From positions 93,394,885-93,458,884 of the forward strand of contig OW121744.1 in NCBI GenBank assembly GCA_933228675.1: a stretch of 64,000 nucleotides of DNA, written 5' to 3'. This document shows positions 44,057 through 55,409 of the stretch, in pieces (position 1 is the first letter of the stretch; each line of letters starts with the position of its first letter). Origin of the DNA: Stomorhina lunata (taxonomy: Eukaryota; Arthropoda; Insecta; Diptera; Rhiniidae). The notes below the pieces were generated by a model. The model ran no database searches. It saw only the letters and a program-made list of their open reading frames with translations, and was not told the DNA's origin. The translations under genes and the position numbers were made by a program.

Positions 44057-44855
44057 TTATACCCTTCACCACCATAGGTGGAAAGGGTATTATAAGTTTG
44101 TGCTGATGTTTGTAACGCATAGAAATATTTGTCTTAGACTCACCTTTTAGTATACCAATAGACTTAGAATCACTTTCTGAGTCGATTTAGCAATGTCCGT
44201 CCGTCCGTCTGGCTGGCTGGCTGGACCCCCATGTAAACCTTGTAATCAAACTACAGGTCGCAATTCTAAAGATAATTTGATGAAATTTGGCACAGATCAT
44301 TTTTTGATAATGGGACCATGGCTATTGAAATTGGTCAAAATCTGTCCATTACTTATGGTACCTCCCATAGGTCCCACTTCCCGGAATTGCTATATTGGCC
44401 ACAAATATCAATATTTTTTCATGAAATTTAAAACAGATACTGCTTATGTAAACTTAAATCACTGTACCAAATTTCGTTGAAATCGGTCCACATTTGACCA
44501 TAGCTCCCATACAAACTCTTCTTCAAAAACGCTCTAAATGAGACAAAAAATCACTAAAACGCTCGTAAATCTAAAGATAATAAAAATATTGAGTTTATTT
44601 TTCGCATACATAATTTTTGTAACAACTGTAATCAATTTGCCAAATTTCGAGATAATCGGTCCACATTTGACCCTAGCTCTCATATAAGTCCAAATGACGG
44701 AAACAGGTTGAATATATAAGTTTTGAGAAAATGTTTGTATGATGGCAAAATTTAGCAAATATTTGTCTTTATACAGGAAAAATAACACCTTTGACCTTAG
44801 TGGTGAAGGGTATCGTATGGTCGGCTTGACCGACTATAGCGCTTTCTTACTTGTT
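44057..44855 (+). mobile_element. HINE/DINE-1-like element, subfamily A, full-length copy
   Basis: It runs from TTATACCCTTCACCACC to CTTACTTGTTT, nearly identical to the 28278 copy, including the shared GTCGGCTTGACCGAC end. These two are the youngest-looking members of subfamily A here. Confidence 0.9.
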
Positions 44856-46054
44856 TAATATGAATTTATTTGTTTTTGGTAAAGCGACGTACATATTTTA
44901 AATAGATTTAAACACGTGAGATATATTTTAAATATTTAATGAAATGTCGTTGATTCCGGAAAATATATCTACAAGTAATCACCGGAAATAAAATGTAATT
45001 TAGGAATAAGAATAAATATTATTACATTAAATTAAAATTAATCTATTTTTGTGGAATATTTAGAGGATTTGTGATAAATTTTCCCAAATTTCAAAATTAA
45101 CCTTGTCTTTTGGAAAACTAATAATTTCCTACTTTCATTTACCAGAAAACCCCATAAATATTACATTCATTTTTTTCTTAAGTTATTTCTCCTATTCCAA
45201 GTGTTGACTTGTGAATTTGTTTTAAAAATCGTGAAAATGTTTTTCATAAAAAAAATCTTTTATTTAAAACAATTTATGAAGAAAACAATTTTTTCAATTT
45301 ATTTTTGTTTGTATTTTTTGACAATCGATAAATCTGTCACTGCCGAAACTGAAAATGATCTTTTAGCGTTTGCCAAAAACAACATAAGTGAATATTAAAC
45401 GTTATTGTTTTTGACGGTGAAGGGATCATCATTTTCATTTAAGACGAAAGATTGCGAAAAGTCAGAGCATAAGACAAAGACAAAAGAAACAAGCTGCAGT
45501 TTCAAACTGAAGATGGCTTGATTATATAAAAATTGCCAAAAAATAAAACAAAAATTAAATAAAACTAAAGAAAAAAAAAACAAAATAATAATAGAAATAG
45601 AAAAAATGTAATACCATTAATGCTAAGTACCTATTTAGTCTTTATGTCTGCAAATGTGAAGTGATAAAATGTCGTTTAGTAGATTTATGTGTGATTAGGT
45701 CACGACAAAATGCAATTTTCTATTTCAGCAAAAGATTCATTCGTTTCACTCACACACACGCTCACTTTTTAAGTCACTTAAGCTTCTTCACTTATTCCCT
45801 TACTCAGTCAGTCAGTCAGTCATCCACACATTCACATACCCCTCAAGATTATTGAAGTCTTGAAATAGAAAATAACGAATAAAATTAATGGCTAAAGATT
45901 TAAATTGAATCAAATAAGAAGAAAAATTACAAAAATATAGAGTCATTTGTTAAGGTATTAAGCTCTAACTTGTGATTAAATTTAAAAAATTACTTTTATA
46001 TGCAGAAATAATGAATATGAATTGAATACAAAAGGATTAAAATTTTAGGATTAA
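44856..46054. other. AT-rich spacer around the weak peptide ORF
   Basis: Apart from the ORF at 45237-45398, I see only low-complexity sequence and a run of short repeats (CAGTCAGTCAGTCAGTC, about 45806-45822). Confidence 0.45.
45237..45398 (+). CDS. Hypothetical short secreted peptide ORF (weak)
   Basis: An ATG at 45237 opens a frame of 53 codons to TAA. It begins MFFIKKIFYLKQFMKK, then has a hydrophobic stretch IFSIYFCLYFLTI and a plausible signal cleavage after SVTA, leaving ETENDLLAFAKNNISEY. A shorter start at M15 (MKKTIFSIYF) fits a signal peptide even better. I recognise no family. AATAAA-like signals follow at about 45543. It could be a small secreted peptide, a first exon or chance in AT-rich DNA. 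Confidence 0.2.
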   Translation: MFFIKKIFYLKQFMKKTIFSIYFCLYFLTIDKSVTAETENDLLAFAKNNISEY

Positions 46055-46570
46055 ACAAGTAAGAGTGTTATATTCGGCTGTGCCGAATCTTATATACCCA
46101 CCATCAAGTTGTGTTAAGTTTAGAAACATATCTCATATATCTACAAGGGTGCAGCTAATTCAAAATCTGGACCAAAACTGAAAAAATCGCTAAGCTAATT
46201 GGTATTGTTGGTAAAACCTTTGGACTAAATTCGGTTGCCGTAGCTTTATAGTTCAACATTTAAAAATATTTTAGTGGTTTCCCCAGTATTTACTTTGATC
46301 AAAATTCGGTCTCATAACCGGGTATAGCTTTACACTCATAAGTTGTTAAATACTTTTCGTTGTGATTAATATGTAGTTAGGCTAGACACGTTAATAGTAA
46401 TACGGCAGGTCCATATGTTTCTTTTTGAGTTCCTAATGCATTCATCATATATAAAGTCTGGGCTGAACATTGATTGATGCCTATCTAATTTCATAGGTGC
46501 AATCTTAATATAATGAATGTACCTCCAAATCTTTTTGATTGTAAATATAAAAAGGGGATGTTATATATAT

Positions 46571-47851
46571 CGGGTGTTTTTTATTGAGGTATAGAACTTT
46601 AAGTTGGCATCATTTTTTTAACTGACGGCCATTTTGTCAGCTGTCAAGTGATTAATATTTAGTTTGGTTTGCCATTTAATCATGAACAGGTTGACAAAAG
46701 AACAACGCTTGCAAATCGTGCAAATTTATTTCGAAAATAATGGTTCAGTTCGCGAAGTTTACCGCCAGCTCCGTCCATTTTATGGTCGACATAATCGTCC
46801 ATCAGAGCAATTAATTCGGTTAACACAGGATCGTTTTCGCACTACGTTTACTCTATGTGATAATACGCATCCGCAGCGACGTCGAACAGTGCGCACCGAA
46901 GAAATAATTGCCGCTGTAGAGCAAAGTGTTGAAAAGGACCCGAATGAATCGATTCGCCACCGTGCACAGCAATTGGAGCTTTGTCCATCAACTTTATGGA
47001 AGATTTTGCGCAAAGATCTTGGCTTGCGACCTTACAAGATCCAGCTTGTGCAAGAATTAAAGCCGCAAGACCATGCAATGCGTCGTGATTTTGGTGTATG
47101 GGCCAAAATGAGATTGATCTCGATGCTGATTTTCATCACAAGATTTTGTTCAGTGATGAGGCTCATTTTTGGTTGAATGGCTACGTCAACAAGCAAAATT
47201 GCCGCATTTGGAGTGAAGAGAATCCACATGAGACCCTTGACACGCCATTACATCCACAAAAATTGACTGTTTGGTGTGCTCTATGGGCTGGTGGAGTCAT
47301 TGGGCCATACTTCTTCCGAAATAATGCTGGAGAGTCAGTTACCATAAATGGAGACCGGTATAGAGCCATGATAACCGACTATTTTGTTCCCCAATTGGAT
47401 GGCATGAATGTGAATGACGGCGCTACATGCAACACAGCGCACGTCACAATTGATTTATTGAAGGAAACATTCGATGAGCGCATAATTTCGCGGAATGGAC
47501 CTGTCAATTGGCCACCAAGATCGTGCGATTTGACACCACTGGATTATTTTCTTTGGGGATATGTGAAGTCGCTCGTCTACGCCAACAAACCAGAAACGTT
47601 AGGGGACTTGGAAGCCAACATTCGTGGCGTTATTGCCAACATACGGCCCCATATGCTCGAAAAAGTAGTTGAAAATTGGACCTGTAGAATTAGCTTTATT
47701 CGAGCCAGCCGCGGCGGCCACATGCCCGAAATCATATTTAAACATTAATGGCATAAAATTATCCTTCCAATAAAGCCAAATTGATGGACATTAAAACGAT
47801 TTTCTTGTGTTTTATTCAATTCGAAGTTCTATACCTCTAAAAAAACACCCA
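46571..47851 (+). mobile_element. Mariner transposon (DD41D type), near full length
   Basis: Terminal inverted repeats GGGTGTTTTTTATTGAGG...TATAGAACTT and, at the right, AAGTTCTATACCTCTAAA...CACCC, about 28 bp, are flanked by TA-rich sequence. The unit is about 1.28 kb, the usual mariner size, and contains a single transposase gene with one frameshift. Confidence 0.92.
46682..47748 (+). pseudogene. Mariner transposase, single frameshift
   Basis: The first frame starts at ATG 46682 (MNRLTKEQRLQIVQIYFENN, first helix-turn-helix) and runs through TLWKILRKDLGLRPYK. Near 47104, a base present in the sister copy (CCGAAAATG) is missing (CCAAAATG). The second frame continues with DLDADFHHKILFSDEAHF (first catalytic Asp), VNDGATCNTAH (second), PPRSCDLTPLDYFLWG (third) and ends MPEIIFKH-TAA. 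I count 41 residues between the second and third aspartates, so it belongs with DD41D (rosa-like) elements. The usual W-x-Q-Q block just before the second Asp is absent, suggesting a small in-frame deletion. It is probably inactive. Confidence 0.9.
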
Positions 47852-49162
47852 TTATAAGAATTATAGCCAAATGTTGACCGATTGTAACAAAACACTTTCT
47901 GGTATATATATAGAGCTTATTCTTGCAAAATTTAGTGGCCATAGCTGTCATAGTTTTAATTTAATAGCTTTTAACTGGACTTTGCTAAAATTTTTGGTTT
48001 CCGTGAGTGTTTTTCACATGAAAGCTAAAGTCAAATATGGACTGATTCCTATAAAATGTGATAAAATTGCATAAAACTTCCCTAGTTTAAATTTAATCGT
48101 CATAACTATTACAATTGTATTCAATTTATCAGGATTAATGTGTTTCCCGGGGCGGGGTTATTTGGGAGCTCTAACTAAATTTGAACCGATTTTGTCCATT
48201 TGCAACACACATCTTTTTCAAGATATCCGAAATACTTTTGTATAATTTTGTCCCTCTAGCTCTTTTCGTTAAGGTGCTATCGTGCTTTTATCTGACGGAC
48301 AGACGGACATAAACAACCTTTTCTTTATGTATTTTTGTGTTTCCATAAGTTTTTTATATGGGAGCTATAGTCAAATGGTGACCGATTGTAACAAAATTTT
48401 GCACACTGGCTGGCACTGACATAAGACTTCCTTGTGCTAAATTACTTACTAGTTCCTGTAGTTAAGGAGCTATCACGATTTTATCTGACGGACAGACGGA
48501 CATAAATCCCCTTTTCTTTTTGAATTTTTGTGTTTACGTAAGTTTTTTATATGGGAGCTAGGTCAAATGGTGACCGATTGCGACAAAATTTTGCACACTG
48601 GCTGGCATTGATATACGACTTTCTTATGCAAAATTCAGTGGTTATATCTGTTATACTTTTAGATTTATTGGCATTTAAGTGTATTTTAGGTGAAATTTAG
48701 GCTGTTTTCGTAAGTTTTTTGTATGGGAGCTATGGCTAAATGTGAACCGATTTCGATGAAATTTTATATGCTACCTAATGCTTATGTAAAACTTCTAGAT
48801 ACTAAATTTTGTCATGGTAACTGTTAAAATTTGTCATTTAATAGCAAATAAGCGATTAGTCTAGACGAGGTTATACGGGTGCTATGGTCAAATGCTAACC
48901 GATTTTGCCCAATTTCAATACCAAAATTTTCTCATAGATGAAGAATGTTTTGGCTTAGTTTCAGTTAGCTAGCTCTTTTCGTTTAGACGTTATCGTGATT
49001 TCAACAGACAGACAGACGGATAGACAGACGGACATAGCTCAATCGTCTTAGAATTTCATAAGGATTCAGAATATATATCGTTTTTGATTTTTGAGCCAAT
49101 ATTAAGGAAATTACAAACGGAATGACAATCTCAATCCATTCTTTTTGATGCTGGGTATAAAA

Positions 49163-50512
49163 ACGCATCGCTATAATAGCAACATACGAGAGTAAATAAA
49201 GAAGGATTTTAAAAATCAATAGCAGTACTAAAACTGCTAACTAATATCAACACAAACATCAATACTAAAATAAATACTATTACTAATACTAATACATAGA
49301 CCAGAGGTTCGAAAGGCTCAATTACTAATTCCATATTTTAAAATCAAATTTATTTTAGTGTTTATATCATTCCCATAATACATTCACCTGAATCAAGTCA
49401 TAAGCCTTAACTTTTAAGAATTAATTCTTAGGGAATTTAAAATCAGTTAGATTTAATTTAAATTATTTCAATTCTTAATCTTATACAAAAATAATTAAAA
49501 ATTTTATAAACAAATCATTTTGTAAAGGCATACAAAACTAAATGTATTCAAACGAACCCTACAGTTCAAAAATATATAATACCTATAAAAGAGCGAAATA
49601 AAATAAATCTCAACGAAACAAGTCCTTAACCATAAAATAAGTTTCAGGATTGCATTAGGGATTAAATATCATTTAATACCCATGAAAAAAAGTCCCCATT
49701 TTAGAGGATAAAGAAATGACTCTTTCTTAAGTTATTGGGTTAAAAAAAGGGTTTTTAAGCTGAGATGATTTCCATCTCGATTTTAACAAAACCGTGGACT
49801 TGGTTTGTCTAAAAAACATGTATGAAAAGTCATATGATTAAAATGTGATTTATTCATTATCGACATACATACATATGTATATTTACATTTTCTAATTGTA
49901 CTAAATTTTGTAATTTTATTCTAATTCCATCATAATTGTGTATGTATCTCAGCTATGTAATATATCTTCCTGCTAAGGGACTAATGTTTTTTAGACCTGT
50001 AGGGCATATACAAATAACATGTTTGTGGAAAAATTCAAAAGTTTATTAAGTTGACTTAGGCGAAATTTAAAAAAAATAAAAAAATTCTTTGTTATTGGTC
50101 ATAAGATCAGAAAAACTATTTAAAATAAAATATAGATACACATAAAACTAAAGATGTACACATAATCTTTAATCTCATCCAGATTCGAAAACATATAAAA
50201 TCCATTATTTCGCAGCAACACAACAAAACCAGAGATAATATACTCTTACATATTAGCACATTTTACATGTAAATGAAAAATATACACAAGTTTGCGGTGA
50301 AATAGCCACATTAGGGTAGTTCCGTTTTTTTGAACGAACATTAAAGAATACATGCATACTTTTATTAAATGTGTATGCTTTCTGATAAAACATAAGAATA
50401 TTTTAATAGGTTATGATAAATTTTGTTCTATTTTATATCTAGGGTTTTTACAAACAATGTATATCGCACTTGATATAATAATACCCTATAAATTAAAACT
50501 TAAATTTTCGTT
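49163..50512. other. AT-rich spacer
   Basis: ATACTAATACTAATACATAG lies at about 49280-49300. I see nothing else; no gene is supported. Confidence 0.5.
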
Positions 50513-53112
50513 TTATACCCTTCACCAATAGGTGAAAGGGTATTATAAGTTTGTGATTCCGTTTGTAATTTTTTTATTAGTGATCGTAGACCCCATAAAA
50601 ATTATACCGATCGACTCAGAATCGGGAGGAGATTAAGCGATGTCCGTCTGTCTGTCTGTCTGTCCGTCTGTCTGTTGAAATCAAGTTTCTGAAGCCCCTG
50701 GAGGATGGACTTAAATTATATATCAGATTTTAGGAAATTCTCCCGTAATGAACGCTATTAAATTTCATTAAAATCGGTTTATAAACACCGAAAATATCGA
50801 AAAAATACCAAAAATTAGACGAAAATTTGAAAATTTGAAAATTTTTGATTGAAACACACTTTTAAATAACAAGAGAAAAAAGATACTCCTGGTGTACATG
50901 TGATAATATGTTATATATCAGATTGTAGGAAATATTTTCCCAAAGCACTCTATAAAATTTTATCAAAATCGGTCCATAAACAACAGAGATATCGAAAAAA
51001 CACTGAATTTGATGTATCGCAAATTACCCAAAGTACACATTAGAGAATGTTTGTTGAAAAAATTAAATGCAGAAATAGGAAAAACTATCCTCCTTTAGTA
51101 CGGACCTACATAAATTTTATATCAGATTTTAGGAAATTCCCCCACCAAGCACGTTATTAAATTTTATCAAAAGCGGTCTATAAACAATTGAGATATCGCC
51201 ATAACACTACATTTGATGTACAGCAAATTGCCCAAAGTACGTGTCTAAGAAATTTTGTTTACATTTTGTAAGTATTGTTTCAGCGATATCTCAGGTGTTT
51301 ATGGACCGATTGTGATGAAATTTGACATCGTTCTTTATAGGAGGATTTTCTAAAATCTGATATATATACTCCACAAATCTGATTATGAATACCATTCAAA
51401 TTGTACCGATCAACTCAGAATCGGCACAAAAATCGATTTCGCGATCTCCCTCCGTCCGTCTGTTTGTTTCCCGTCCGTCCGTCTGTTTGTTTATCCGTCC
51501 GTCTACATGTCCGTCCGTCTACCTGTCTGTCCTTTTTTCTGTTGTAGTCAAGTTTTTGGAGCTCCTGTTTTGTCGATATCTCAGATGTTTATTTTGATGA
51601 AGTTTAATAGCTTCCTTCGCAGGGGATTATCTAAATCCTGATGCATTCTGTAATTTGTGGTAGATATAATTTAGCGTTTAAGCGATGGTGTTTTGATCGA
51701 CAATGTTGAAATTCAGGGTGGGACAATTCAGGAGCTCCACAAATCTGGTTTTAGCAGACAGACATACTGCATTTATCTTAATTTTGTGTCTGACTTTTGA
51801 ACATTATGATAACATTTGAGAATGTATTATATATCAAATTATAGGTAATCTTCCTAGGAAGTACAAAAATGCAGCTAATTACATGATATCCGTTCAAAAC
51901 CTACATATGTATGTAAGTATCTCACATATCAACAAAAATTTAAATTTTTTAATTGCAATTGGGAGAAATCCGTTCACGTTTGACAATTGATCCCGTATAA
52001 CTTCGCCTAAGGCAATCTCTTAGTAGCTAATAAATGACAAATTATAATATATACGATGATGACATTTAGTACAAAGACGTTGTACAATATTGATATTCAG
52101 GACAATAGCGCCTAAAATAAACTTTCTAGAGGGACAACATTTGACAAAAGTATTTCTGATCTCTTGAAAAGTTCGATATTGAAAGTGGGCGAGCTCTATT
52201 CACATTTAGTGAAATCTCCCATATAAACCCGACCGGGAATCGATTTAATGCTGATAAATTAAATCACATTAAAATTGCACAAAGAACTAGAGCAAAACTT
52301 TCCAAACATCCATCGGACAGATCGAAAGAACTATACATCCCAAATATTATTGATGAAGTGTTCATTTTAATTAATTAACTAACTTCAAATTAATAAGTAA
52401 ACTTTTCCGACAAAGCTGATAACCATCCATTCAAAAGCTATATATTTTACGTATGTATCTAAAACTAAGAGTGTATACCCTATAATTTTAAGGCTTGTAT
52501 ACATTGACAATCATTGTTAAAGCTTTGACCTAAATCAGTCCGCTAACTTCAGAGTTTTACATAACTAATCAAGAACTTTTACTAGTTGGATAATTCGTAC
52601 GAATTAAAGTGCACAACCCTCACTGGGCACAGCGTTTTTGGGTTGCATGTCAGAATACTTAAACTTTATCAAATCGATGTGCTATTTCAAATCTAAGGGC
52701 ATCTACATTTTGAAGCATCTTTTCTGAATAGTTTATCTGGTCTATCGAACTTTATTAAATGTTCGTAAAATATGTGTCTATTTTATTTCGAAGCTACTGG
52801 CTGGCTTAAATATGCATTCTCTACTTGTAGTCTAGTAATCATTATCTTTCACAAAGGGACCACTTTAGAACCCAAGTGAAGCTTCCCTAGACATCAGCCA
52901 CCTGCCCAACCTAACCTTTGGGTGCATAACTATTCTAGATGATGACGCCACCGAAAAGGTTTTCGTTTTCCGACTCTTAATTTTAAAGACTCTTTGCATA
53001 TAATACTAGTATAACCAAATATTGCTACGAATTACATTAAGTACTTTTGGAACACCATTGGTGAAGGGTATCCAAGATTCGGCAAAGCCGAATATACCAC
53101 TCCTACTTGTTT
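50513..53112 (+). mobile_element. HINE/DINE-1-like element, subfamily D, full-length copy 2
   Basis: It starts TTATACCCTTCACCAATAGG and carries the microsatellite GTCCGTCTGTCTGTCTGTCTG (50641-50680), with a second GTCC-rich block at 51465-51535. It ends GGTGAAGGGTATCCAAG, the hairpin ATTCGGCAAAGCCGAAT and CCTACTTGTTT. The total is 2.6 kb. From about 51001 it aligns base for base with 1-2118, with few differences. No ORF of a Rep/helicase type is present, so it depends on another element. Confidence 0.85.
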
Positions 53113-55405
53113 GGTTTGATATACTTTTATTCAATGAGTGGTATAGTTTAAAAAACTTTTCCCTCGAAAAAGTCAGAATTTAAGTTTTTGATTTAAAATC
53201 AAGTATCTTTAGTTTATATCCACCCTAATGATTTGCATTTGTGAGGCCCTATGCTCCACTGGGAGTCAAGGATAACAGAAGAAGAAGAATGATTTGCACA
53301 AAATGAATTATCAAAAAATATTTTAATTCAATTTGGACTGGTTTTAATTAAGAATAAAAAATTTTAATTCAAATTGGAGTAGAGGAATGAAGAAACATTT
53401 TATTCATTCAAGTTGATTTTAAGTTCCCATGTGAATCAATTCACTATGAATTAAAAATCAACACATTTTTTTTCATTTTTGAATTCCTAGGAATTAAGCT
53501 AATATTTAATTAAGCCTTTCGAAGCTCTGACATAGACATTTGTGTAATGTTTTATGTAGTTGGTTACATTATGTCTTAGTACATTCTTATAATGATTTGT
53601 TACATATTTTGCCATTATCATAAGCTACAAATAACGTAAGCTTTTACGTCAGAGACTTTTATTACTCTCTGAGAGTATCTCACTCTCTTTCGCTCTTTTT
53701 CTCTTCCATATGGTTTCAAAACATTTATTAACTCTTTTTTGTTACCAGTTAGTTGTGGCTTAAAGCTGAGGTTTGTCTTTTGTTATTGTTTTTAGCTGGT
53801 TTTTGTTGTCTGCGTTTTAGTCATTCTTGGGTCTTTTAGCTTTTGGTTGTAAACCACCTTGAGTTAGTCTGTCGTGATACGCGTTTATGAGACGAGGTTT
53901 GAATAGAATTAACGGCTGGTAGAGCGTTGCATTAATATATTTTATATTTTGGTGTTCATCAAGTGAATTTAGACAAGACGAGCAGACAACAGTTGGTGAC
54001 AAATGTGCGTTTTTTTTTTGAAATTTGATTTTTTTTACGATAAAGAAAAGAAAATAAATAATGAAAAATATTGAAAATGGAAAAGAAACATTTTTATGAT
54101 AAATTATGGAATATTTAAAATATTAATGGATTGTAAATTCAAGAAAAAGTTTTAAGTGTAATTTTAAGACCCAAATTTATAGGGAAAAGAGAAAATTTGA
54201 TAATTTTTTTAAGTGTTTTGATATTAAAATGCAAACAACGTTTAATTGCATGGGTTTTCTTAAAAACACGTAACACCAACGCTTTGGCTATGACCAAAAA
54301 TATAAAAAAATTTGAAATGACAAAATTGAATTCAATATATAAAACATCAAAAGAGAATGTATATGATAAATTGAAAATAACTATTGTTAAAAAGCAAACA
54401 AAAAAAACCCTTAAATAAGCTTAAACAAATATTTCTTATAAAACAGCTTTTAATCATTATTATGAATAAAAAGTTTGACCATATGCAATAAATTATGAAT
54501 ATTTCTGTTCAAATAAAACTGCTAATTAAGCGTTTCGCTGTGAATGTGTTAAATCAAAAATCAAGTGTTATGTAGCTTTCAATCATAGTTTTTTTGTAAT
54601 AATTATAACGAAAATTATTATTTAATTAACAAATGCATTTTTGCATTCAAGCGTGTAATAACAAATATTTTTTCAAAAATTTTGAAATAATAAGAAAAAT
54701 AATTTATAACTAAAAAATGAAGATTGCATAAAATTATTTGAGTTTTTTCTAATAATTTTACTCTTTAAAAAAAATATTTCTATAAAAGAAAAACTTGATT
54801 TCAGTACAAACAAAATATCAAGCTTGTGTCTTAAGTCTTTTGTTTTAAATGCCTGAATTAGAAAGGAATGATCTAATTTATTTACTCTACAAATAAAAAA
54901 ATGTGCATAATTATTATAAATAAATTTAAAGCTCAAATTTGAAACTAATAACAATTATTAAAAGTAAAGCAATAACTGAAATTAAATTAAGAGTTAGTAA
55001 TTAAATAAATACTTAAATATTGCATATACAATAAATAAATTAAAAGTGTGTTGAAATTTTGAAGTAAAAAAGAAACAAACAAATGTTTCTGAAAAAACCA
55101 AAAGTGTTAAGCAATTATGCAAAAGAGTTTATTTAAAGATTATGAAAGATTTTTATAAAATTAAATTTAAATACACAGATTTAATATGTAAATTGGAATC
55201 AAAGAAATCGCGCTTGGAATTCTAAACAAATAAACAAAAGTATTTTTGTGAACAAATTAATGATAGTAACAAAATAGTAAATATTTAAAAAAAAATTGTA
55301 AAAAAATTTATCATGTCTTCTACTATAAAACTCACTCAAAACCTAAAGCGGCCATCCTAAAATTCACTCCAAATGGTTACTTTTTCGGAATACATTGAAC
55401 GTTCT
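53113..55405. other. AT-rich spacer with a GAGA/CTCT-rich patch
   Basis: CTCTGAGAGTATCTCACTCT and CTTTCGCTCTTTTTCTCTTCC at about 53666-53707 form a GAGA-factor-like cluster. The TTACCAGTTAG that follows is initiator-like, so this may be the promoter and 5' UTR region of the gene whose first coding exon is at 61117. That link is inference. No convincing ORF is present. Confidence 0.35.
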
Positions 55406-55409
55406 TGGA

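Larger units (their letters stand above)
46055..49162 (-). mobile_element. HINE/DINE-1-like element, subfamily B, minus orientation, full-length with nested mariner
   Basis: The left end is AACAAGTAAGAGTGTTATATTCGG with the hairpin ATTCGGCTGTGCCGAAT. The right end is the reversed 5' start: microsatellite CAGACAGACAGACGG (about 49004-49035), then GGAATGACAATCTCAATCC and GGGTATAAAA. The full unit is about 3.1 kb, of which 1.28 kb is a mariner. The inner region has several tandem ~120-180 bp sub-blocks beginning TTTTTTATATGGGAGC (48350, 48545, 48715). Confidence 0.8.

Noticed and set aside
53817..54002. 61-residue minus-strand ORF with two CxxC-like cysteines
   Set aside because: A single CSSC pair, no recognised domain and no splice signals; it overlaps what looks like promoter or 5' UTR sequence on the plus strand.
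54197..54418. 73-residue lysine-rich ORF
   Set aside because: Low-complexity translation in AT-rich DNA, with no motif or splice context.
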